Positions 6,477 through 11,157 of a stretch of 11,157 bases of DNA are shown here, one piece after another. Every line of letters starts with the position of its first letter. The stretch's first letter is position 1. Position numbers and translations under genes: made by a program. Below the pieces are notes generated by a model. That model did not search any database. It was not told the origin of the DNA and saw nothing but the letters and a program-made list of their open reading frames with translations. Location of the stretch: positions 1-11,157 of the forward strand of contig JAEYVN010000079.1 of assembly GCA_023431725.1 (NCBI GenBank), read 5' to 3'. This DNA is from Pseudomonadota bacterium (GTDB lineage Bacteria > Pseudomonadota > Alphaproteobacteria > Rhizobiales > Xanthobacteraceae).

Positions 6477-8897
6477 TCATTCCGGAACAATTTGTCCGAC
6501 TGTAGCTGTCGGCGAGGACCGGCTTCCTGCAGATTCAGACCCGGGAACATCCTGCCCGGTAATGACCGACACGACGTCGGCCGCCATCGAATCCAGCAGA
6601 GCCAGTTCGTCGTCGGCCAGATTGCGCGGTTCGGTGTCCAGAAGGCAAAGCGCACCCAGAACCATCCCCTCGGCTGTCTTGAGCGGAGCGCCAGCGTAGA
6701 AGCGCGTATGCCAAAGCCGGATCGCGGGATGTTCGGCAAAGCGTGGGTCCCGCTGGGTATCGTTGACGACGAGCACATCGCCCGAAGCGACCACATGATC
6801 GCAGATGGCTTCGCTGCGCGGCATCGTGATCATATCGGTCCCATCTCGCGTCACCTTTCCCGGCAGATCGATACTCTGCCCGATGATGAATTCGTTGTCG
6901 GCATCGATCGCCGAGATCACTGCAAATTTCACGTCGAAAACGTCCGCTGCACGCTTGGCCAACCCATCCAGATCCTCACGCGCATGGCCGTCCAGAATGT
7001 CCGTCGCCTGGAGCGCCTTTACTCGTTCGGCGTCATTCTCGGGTGCAGCGGCTGTCTGGGCCTGAACCGCCTCTTCCGGCGCGAGCATGATCTGGATGCG
7101 GCGCACTGCTTCAGACATCGAAATGACCACCTCATCGGCGCCCAATGCTGTCACCCGGCCAGTATCGAGCAGAGCTTCCGGTGCGTTCCAGAGGGCCAGC
7201 ACAATTCGCTTGCCCGGCCAGCGATTGCGAAGACGCCGGCAAAAGGTGCGGATCGCCGCTTCCGGTTCTCGGCTAAAATAACTGATGCAGATAATCTCGA
7301 TCCCATCGAGGTCCAGCTTGTCGACATAGCGCGAGGTCACGACGCCTTCGCGGTGCTGGATGGCAGGCAGGTCGTGCATCGCCAGCGCGTGAACCAGCAT
7401 CTGGCAGGCGACACTGTCGATCTCCCATTTTCCGCCAATGCAGGCAACCTTCGGCCGCAGGGCGGGATCAAGCTTCGATGGATATTCCTCTCGCAGATCA
7501 TCGAGAAGCGCGTCCATGCCATTGGCTACGCGCAGACGGTGTTCAGCGCGAGCGTTGTTGAGGTAATCGTCACTGACCTGACGCAGCACATCTATTCCAT
7601 GCTCATCGTAGAACGCGACGATGTCGTCGTCCTCGATTTCGGCTGTTGCGATATCGATCGCACCCTCAGGATCGCCAGCAATAAGCCGCTGATAGATTCT
7701 GGTCGGCACATCCAGCACGGGCGTAGAGCCGAGCAACGTATCCAGGAATTGAAGTGCAGGAAGATTTCTGCCGACGACGAGCAGACACACCGTCAATGGT
7801 GTCGAAAGGATCAGTCCGACTGGCCCCCACAATGCCGTCCAGAAAATGGCTGCGGTAATCAATGATATTCCCGACAGGCCCGTGCTGGTGCCGTACAATA
7901 GCGGCTCCACGATGTTGTTGCTGACCAGCTCGAGAACAACGATCAGCGCCAGCGTCCATAAGACCATTTCCCAGCCTGGATCGACCGCGAACGCCAGGGC
8001 GAGCGGAAAAATCGCCGATAGCATCGGACCGACATAGGGAATGAAGCGCATCAATGCCGCCAGCGTTCCCCACAGCACCCAGCCCGGCACGCCGATCAGC
8101 CACAGGCCCAGCGCCATCGGCACCCCATACGAGACGTTCACGATGAGCTGCATGAGCAGATACTTGGATATCCGCTTGCCGGCATCCTCCATGGCGTCGG
8201 TTGACCGGTGGAGATTTCCTCCCAGAAGCCGGATGAGCCGGTCTCGCAGGTCGTTGCGATCCAGCAACGCAAGAAAAACGAACACCAGAACGATTCCGGC
8301 GGTCGCCAGCGGTTCGAGTGCCGGCGCAAGCCAGGCCAGCGCGGTCTTCAGAGGCGCATCGGCCGGCTGAACCACTTCGACACGTTGTGCAGGCGCGGCA
8401 TTCTTCGCGCTTTCCACATTGGCCTTGACCTCGGACTGGACGGTGTCGACCGTCTGAATCGCGCCATCGAAAATGCCCGGGCTTCTGAGTTGCACGCTCA
8501 GATCATTGATCTTGCTGCGGATGGTTGATTGATAGATCGGCAGTTGCCCGCTCAAACTTTTAAGCTGAGTTGCGACAACGTATGTCAGCCCCGCCAGCAG
8601 CGCGCCGACAGTCAGCATCACCAGGATCACTGAAATCACGCGCGGCAATCCAAGGCGGCCAAGCGCGGTGACGAGCGGGTTCAAAGCAAAGCTGATCAGG
8701 AATGCCACTGCAAGCGGGATCAGAACACCTTGACCAACGTAAAGTGCACCAATGACAATGCTGCCGGTAATGAGCCAGGCGGCAAGGCGTATGATGTCGA
8801 CGTGTTCGCTTGCGTTTGCCGAAGCGCCGACGCTCTCCCCGGTAGAATTCCGAACCTCTATTATACGGGTCGTCGAATCTGCTTGGGGACCAGGCAT
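6477..8897 (-). CDS. AI-2E/PerM-family permease fused to a B12-binding-like Rossmann domain and a GAF domain
   Basis: The 806-residue inner-membrane protein has three parts. Residues about 35-385 are the AI-2E transporter (PerM/YdiK) domain: two N-terminal helices (IRLAAWLITGSIVIGALYVG; LIPLAVAFLISFALNPLV), a soluble insert (about 115-185), then the family core with RFIPYVGPMLSAIFPL and SNNIVEPLLYG. Residues about 481-606 look like a flavodoxin/B12-binding-type fold: PKVACIGG, LVHALAMHDLP, ISYFSREPE, RIVLALWNAP, then TALGADEVV. The DxHxxG motif of cobalamin binders is absent. Residues about 626-781 form a GAF domain: ALQATDILDG, then CDHVVASGDVLVVNDTQRDP, then FYAGAPLKTAEGMVLGALCLLD. The start is the ATG at 8895-8897. 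The frame is open to another ATG at 8967-8969, which would add 24 Arg-rich residues. Transport substrate is unknown; despite the name, most family members are not shown to carry autoinducer-2. The soluble domains suggest ligand sensing coupled to transport, which is inference. Confidence 0.87.
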   Translation of the reverse strand: MPGPQADSTTRIIEVRNSTGESVGASANASEHVDIIRLAAWLITGSIVIGALYVGQGVLIPLAVAFLISFALNPLVTALGRLGLPRVISVILVMLTVGALLAGLTYVVATQLKSLSGQLPIYQSTIRSKINDLSVQLRSPGIFDGAIQTVDTVQSEVKANVESAKNAAPAQRVEVVQPADAPLKTALAWLAPALEPLATAGIVLVFVFLALLDRNDLRDRLIRLLGGNLHRSTDAMEDAGKRISKYLLMQLIVNVSYGVPMALGLWLIGVPGWVLWGTLAALMRFIPYVGPMLSAIFPLALAFAVDPGWEMVLWTLALIVVLELVSNNIVEPLLYGTSTGLSGISLITAAIFWTALWGPVGLILSTPLTVCLLVVGRNLPALQFLDTLLGSTPVLDVPTRIYQRLIAGDPEGAIDIATAEIEDDDIVAFYDEHGIDVLRQVSDDYLNNARAEHRLRVANGMDALLDDLREEYPSKLDPALRPKVACIGGKWEIDSVACQMLVHALAMHDLPAIQHREGVVTSRYVDKLDLDGIEIICISYFSREPEAAIRTFCRRLRNRWPGKRIVLALWNAPEALLDTGRVTALGADEVVISMSEAVRRIQIMLAPEEAVQAQTAAAPENDAERVKALQATDILDGHAREDLDGLAKRAADVFDVKFAVISAIDADNEFIIGQSIDLPGKVTRDGTDMITMPRSEAICDHVVASGDVLVVNDTQRDPRFAEHPAIRLWHTRFYAGAPLKTAEGMVLGALCLLDTEPRNLADDELALLDSMAADVVSVITGQDVPGSESAGSRSSPTATVGQIVPE

Positions 8898-9241
8898 GAA
8901 AAGCTCGGTGCGCCACGAGGCGGAATGCAAATGGCGCAAGCTAACGCCCCGGGCCCTCCTGAGTTCCATTCTCCCGGCAACGACGACATCTGCGATCGTG
9001 CGCCGTTTCGAACGGCAGACCGATTATGTCGCCGTCTGCGCCGCCGGCGAAGTCACGGCGATGAGCAACGGCTCAATCGACTTCACCGGCCAAGTGGCCA
9101 TGCCGAATGACGCGGCCTCTCCAAGCCACGTTTCAGCGTCCGATTCGAAGCAGTTATGCGCTTGCACAATGCGATCGAACGCTCTGCGGCGTCACGTCGC
9201 CAATTCACACGCAGACGAAGGCAAGCCCGTTCGCGTAACTA
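8898..9241. other. 344-base stretch without a convincing gene
   Basis: This should contain the promoter of the permease fusion (minus strand), but no clear -35/-10 pair stands out. A 6-bp palindrome GCCGTT-TCG-AACGGC lies at 9002-9016 and smaller self-complementary motifs near 9064 and 9090. On the minus strand a 47-codon GTG-started frame (9024-9167) is open, in the same phase as the permease gene, but has no ribosome site or recognisable family. The plus-strand frame crossing the region shows no protein-like features. I see no RNA gene. Confidence 0.5.
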
Positions 9242-9862
9242 TCAGCGGAGAAACTCGGGGTTATGGCCGTTCGCCTTGGCCCATGATTGCAGGGCTTCGC
9301 GGCTGATCTCCGTATGCCAGGTCGGATTCGTACGCTCGCGCTCGATCACCTCTTTTGCCGTATTCGGCTTGCTGGCGATCGGCAGGGCACCGGTCTTGAT
9401 CGCGTCCAGCATGGCTGTTGCCCAGGCCATCGAGTCACGCGTGTAAGGATGTCCAGGCTCGATGTCGCACCACAGACGCGAAGCATTGGCGACATTCATC
9501 TGGCTGACCAGCTTCCAGGCGGAATAATTCGGCTGCTGAGGAGCTGCAGCGACCGCCGCAGCAGGCACAACCTGGGCCGCCGGATTCTTGAGAACATGGA
9601 AGACCACAACCAGCGCGATCGTGGCGACCAGCGAGCAATAACCTGCCATCAGCGCCATCGGCACACCCGCGCCTTGCGCGATCGCGAGCCAGGTGCAGCA
9701 GGTTGTCAGCAGGAGTCCGCCGCAGAAAACAATCAGCTCCGGCAATCCGAGTGACGACAGAAAACGCGAGACGATCGCTGTCGAAACCTGAAGTTGATTC
9801 TCGGTGTTGGAACCATTCTCGTCCTGCGTGACCGCAAGTGAAGACGTCTGATTGCCGATCAT
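9242..9862 (-). CDS. Two-helix membrane protein of unknown function with a soluble C-terminal domain
   Basis: The product has 206 residues and no name I recognise. A polar Ser/Asn/Gln-rich N-terminus (1-35) is followed by two hydrophobic helices (about 42-62 and 67-90, with Cys at 47, 55, 56 and 76). After that come an Ala/Pro/Val linker (94-110) and a soluble domain (about 112-206). The soluble part has the pattern ANASRLWCDIEPG (125-137), a middle ALP segment, and a final TWHTEISREALQSWAKANGHNPEFLR. This resembles a small domain found at the ends of assorted proteobacterial and phage-linked hypothetical proteins (W..SRE.L..WA...G..P.FL), recalled by pattern only. The ATG at 9860-9862 is used; the ribosome site is weak. 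Three GANTC sites lie 58-100 bases upstream. It probably anchors a cytoplasmic domain to the inner membrane. Confidence 0.8.
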   Translation of the reverse strand: MIGNQTSSLAVTQDENGSNTENQLQVSTAIVSRFLSSLGLPELIVFCGGLLLTTCCTWLAIAQGAGVPMALMAGYCSLVATIALVVVFHVLKNPAAQVVPAAAVAAAPQQPNYSAWKLVSQMNVANASRLWCDIEPGHPYTRDSMAWATAMLDAIKTGALPIASKPNTAKEVIERERTNPTWHTEISREALQSWAKANGHNPEFLR

Positions 9863-9919
9863 GCGCTCGCTTCGTCTCTGCTATTTCAAGTTCAACACCG
9901 AACGCGCCAATTCACTCTC

Positions 9920-9962
9920 GAATCGCACGGCCTGACTCAGCACTTAATCGCGCAGCTGAATC
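9920..9962. promoter_or_regulatory. Cluster of GANTC sites upstream of the 206-aa membrane protein
   Basis: GAATC (9920-9924), GACTC (9934-9938) and GAATC (9958-9962), with a fourth GATTC at 10014-10018, fall in a 200-base non-coding interval, where fewer than one is expected by chance. They may mark a CcrM/GcrA-responsive promoter; no clear -35/-10 pair was identified. Nothing else is evident between 9863 and 10063. Confidence 0.3.
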
Positions 9963-10063
9963 TTCCGCAATGGTTGACAGGCAATCACAGTGACAACTCA
10001 GCACAAGTGGGTTGATTCTCGTTTCGACGAAAAGCATCGCGCGCGGAAACGCCCATCGAATAC

Positions 10064-10090
10064 AAAAAAGCCCGGCTAGCGGCCGGGCTT
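10064..10090 (-). terminator. Rho-independent terminator of the 124-aa protein gene
   Basis: On the minus strand the perfect 9-bp stem AAGCCCGGC/GCCGGGCTT (arms 10082-10090 and 10068-10076, 5-base loop) runs straight into a T run (10064-10069 read on the minus strand). It starts 26 bases after the stop codon of the 10117-10491 gene. Confidence 0.93.
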
Positions 10091-10116
10091 CGATAAGCGC
10101 AAGCGATCGACGGCTA

Positions 10117-10491
10117 TCAATCCTCGTAATCGTCTTCCAGCGGCGCCGGAGTCCACAACGGGCCCTTGGACAGCGTGATCTTGCGCCGGCCAGTGTCGCT
10201 CGCGATCGCAGCGGATTTCTGCGGCTGCCGCGACAATTCGAACAGCACCGCCCCGACCCGTCCGCCGGCATCAAGCAGCTCGTTCTCGTCACAGGTCGAC
10301 GCGATGGCCACGCTCAATGGCTGCAGATGCGCGCGCCGGTAGCAGAACAGCGCCAGCATGGCGCGGGTCTGCGACGGTATCGTCGCCACCAGCTCCGGCA
10401 GCCCTTGCGGATGCGTGCGAAACAATTGCCCAAACAGGCTTTCCGGTACCGGGCACACGTCGTCTGACGCATTCAGACCGAGAGACGTCAT
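10117..10491 (-). CDS. Conserved-looking hypothetical protein, possibly CtrA-regulated
   Basis: Soluble protein of 124 residues; I do not recognise a named family. It has no signal peptide and no membrane helix. Notable segments are VCPVPESLFGQLFRTHPQGL (12-31), ATIPSQTRAMLALFCYRRAHLQPLSVAIASTCDENEL (36-72) with Cys at 13, 50 and 67, AGGRVGAVLFELSR (75-88), and an acidic tail LEDDYED. Coding is supported by protein-like composition, a Shine-Dalgarno AGGGGA 6-7 bases before the ATG at 10489-10491, a strong terminator behind it and a good promoter in front. A TTG two codons further upstream is too close to the ribosome site to be the start. It is a single-gene transcription unit, divergent from the small membrane protein gene. 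Cell-cycle control is suggested by the promoter, not by the protein. Confidence 0.82.
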   Translation of the reverse strand: MTSLGLNASDDVCPVPESLFGQLFRTHPQGLPELVATIPSQTRAMLALFCYRRAHLQPLSVAIASTCDENELLDAGGRVGAVLFELSRQPQKSAAIASDTGRRKITLSKGPLWTPAPLEDDYED

Positions 10492-10515
10492 CGCCAAATC
10501 CCCTGAGAATCTATC

Positions 10516-10521
10516 ATTTTA
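10516..10521 (-). promoter_or_regulatory. Candidate -10 element of the 124-aa protein gene
   Basis: TAAAAT on the minus strand lies about 25 bases before the ATG. This puts the CtrA-type box at roughly -33 to -47 and the start point near 10509, leaving a leader of about 18 bases that holds the ribosome site. A GANTC site (GAATC, 10507-10511) overlaps the predicted start point. Confidence 0.45.
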
Positions 10522-10541
10522 GAAAAATGCCGCTGAAGCAC

Positions 10542-10556
10542 TTAACAGAACGTTAA
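10542..10556. promoter_or_regulatory. Perfect CtrA-type binding box TTAA-N7-TTAA
   Basis: The minus strand reads TTAACGTTCTGTTAA, a full match to the consensus of the alphaproteobacterial cell-cycle response regulator CtrA (TTAA-N7-TTAA). It is the only full copy I found. It sits across the -35 region of the promoter for the 10117-10491 gene, where CtrA normally activates. It is also 105 bases upstream of the divergent small membrane protein gene. Confidence 0.65.
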
Positions 10557-10631
10557 TTCCCACAAGGCGCGATCCGCATTGGTCCTGTTTGATTTTGCTC
10601 AATGCGAACCTGATGCCGCCGGACCACGCTC

Positions 10632-10652
10632 TGCTCCGGAATTGAAGGAGCA
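10632..10652 (+). promoter_or_regulatory. Hairpin enclosing the ribosome-binding site of the 67-aa protein
   Basis: TGCTCC (10632-10637) and GGAGCA (10647-10652) can pair across a 9-base loop. The 3' arm contains most of the Shine-Dalgarno GAAGGAG (10644-10650), so the structure would sequester it. It could be translational control or coincidence. Confidence 0.35.
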
Positions 10653-10660
10653 AACAGCCC

Positions 10661-10864
10661 ATGACCACCGGTACCGCACTTGTCGTCACCCTGATCGTCC
10701 TCGCCTTCTCCGCCTTTGCTGTCGGACTGGCGTTCGTCGATTTCTGGTCGCGAAATTATCGCAGGCCGCTGCAGACCCCGGCCTCCGAAAAGGCGGCCAG
10801 GGAAGCCGCAAGAGAAGCCAAGGCGAAAGCCCAGGACAATGTCGTCAATCTCAGGGCTGCCTGA
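10661..10864 (+). CDS. Small single-helix membrane protein
   Basis: The 67-residue protein of unknown function has one N-terminal hydrophobic helix (about residues 5-27, ALVVTLIVLAFSAFAVGLAF). A basic junction DFWSRNYRRP is followed by an Ala/Lys/Glu-rich tail (EKAAREAAREAKAKAQD, about 43-59) that should be helical and cytoplasmic; the positive-inside rule puts the N-terminus in the periplasm. A strong Shine-Dalgarno (AAGGAG) precedes the ATG by 10 bases, and no alternative start fits. It ends 11 bases before the stop of the convergent enolase-superfamily gene, with no terminator visible between them. Small proteins like this are common in Bradyrhizobium-type genomes; function cannot be inferred. 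Confidence 0.78.
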   Translation: MTTGTALVVTLIVLAFSAFAVGLAFVDFWSRNYRRPLQTPASEKAAREAAREAKAKAQDNVVNLRAA

Positions 10865-10875
10865 AGCCTGCGGCA

Positions 10876-11157
10876 TCAGCCCTTGGCGCGGCCCTGCGAC
10901 AACGGGAGCTTGGCAATTTCGGCAATCGCATCGCGGTTCGGCTCGAAACCAAGCCCCGGCTTGTCGGGCATCGCCAGCCAACTGTCTTTCGGTGCAATGA
11001 GCCCCGAATAGAGCGTCTTGTAGAGTTCGACAGCGAGATAATGGTGCTCCACCAGCGAGCCGTTGGCGACGCCGGCCTGCAGATGCATGTTGTGGTAGGA
11101 CCAGGCCCCGCCGTTGGCGACCGACACATTATGTGAAGCGGCCAGCCCGGCGATCTT
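10876..11157 (-). CDS. Enolase-superfamily (mandelate racemase/muconate lactonizing enzyme type) protein, C-terminal end
   Basis: Only the last 93 residues are in the window; the gene continues beyond the right edge. They match the end of the TIM-barrel and the capping return of the MR/MLE subgroup. KIAGLAASHNVSVANGGAWS corresponds to the last barrel strands, HLQAGVANGSLVEHHY to the usual AANG...E(W/H)H segment, and the ending WLAMPDKPGLGFEPNRDAIAEI to the family's typical PD.PGLG tail. Members remove a proton alpha to a carboxylate with Mg2+ and act as racemases or sugar-acid dehydratases. The metal ligands and general bases lie outside the window, so the reaction and substrate cannot be assigned. 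Confidence 0.85.
   Translation of the reverse strand, partial: KIAGLAASHNVSVANGGAWSYHNMHLQAGVANGSLVEHHYLAVELYKTLYSGLIAPKDSWLAMPDKPGLGFEPNRDAIAEIAKLPLSQGRAKG

Noticed and set aside
6492..7865. A 457-codon plus-strand open frame opposite the permease fusion
   Set aside because: It is antisense to the GAF and Rossmann domains, with no protein-like features of its own.
9024..9167. A 47-codon GTG-started minus-strand frame (begins VQAHNCFESDAETWLGEAAS), in phase with the permease gene
   Set aside because: It has no Shine-Dalgarno, family or promoter. It could be a remnant, but the evidence is too thin to annotate as a gene or pseudogene.
1..11157. Search for CRISPR arrays, insertion-sequence ends, transposases, integrases or defence genes
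   Set aside because: No regularly spaced repeats, terminal inverted repeats or recognisable mobile or defence proteins were seen; the tRNA genes have no integrase or duplicated 3' end nearby.

Overview
The window looks like chromosomal DNA from an alphaproteobacterium of the Hyphomicrobiales, most likely the Bradyrhizobium/Rhodopseudomonas group (Nitrobacteraceae). The basis is high GC, a PopZ protein with the typical N- and C-terminal signatures of that group, a TolC-type outer-membrane protein next to a PIMT-like methyltransferase, and a CtrA-type promoter motif. This is a family-level inference; no database search was possible.

Layout. Positions 1-1292 hold the N-terminal 430 residues of valyl-tRNA synthetase (valS, minus strand, running off the left edge). 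A divergent MFS transporter follows (1404-2624, plus). It meets popZ (2708-3442, minus) tail to tail across a perfect 14-bp bidirectional terminator. Next on the minus strand are a TolC-family outer-membrane efflux protein with a TTG start (3644-5032) and a divergent protein-L-isoaspartate methyltransferase-like protein (5209-5859). Two plus-strand tRNA genes, tRNA-Cys(GCA) and tRNA-Asn(GTT), each with a plausible promoter and an encoded CCA, occupy 6010-6275. A large minus-strand gene (6477-8897) encodes an unusual three-part protein: an AI-2E/PerM-type permease, a B12-binding-like Rossmann domain lacking the cobalamin-ligating histidine, and a GAF domain. A 344-bp stretch without a convincing gene follows. 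Then come a two-helix membrane protein of unknown function (9242-9862, minus), a 124-aa conserved-looking soluble protein (10117-10491, minus) with a strong terminator and a perfect TTAA-N7-TTAA CtrA-type box in its promoter, a 67-aa single-helix membrane protein (10661-10864, plus), and the C-terminal 93 residues of an enolase-superfamily (mandelate racemase/muconate lactonizing) protein (10876-11157, minus, running off the right edge).

How the genes relate. Most of the window is housekeeping: translation (valS, two tRNAs), envelope export (TolC), polar organisation and cell cycle (PopZ). Several intergenic regions carry cell-cycle-type signals, namely GANTC (CcrM) clusters upstream of popZ, tolC and the 206-aa membrane protein, and the CtrA-type box upstream of the 124-aa protein. 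No CRISPR array, insertion sequence, prophage or defence island is visible. The strongest candidates for something new are the permease/Rossmann/GAF fusion and the CtrA-box gene of unknown function.
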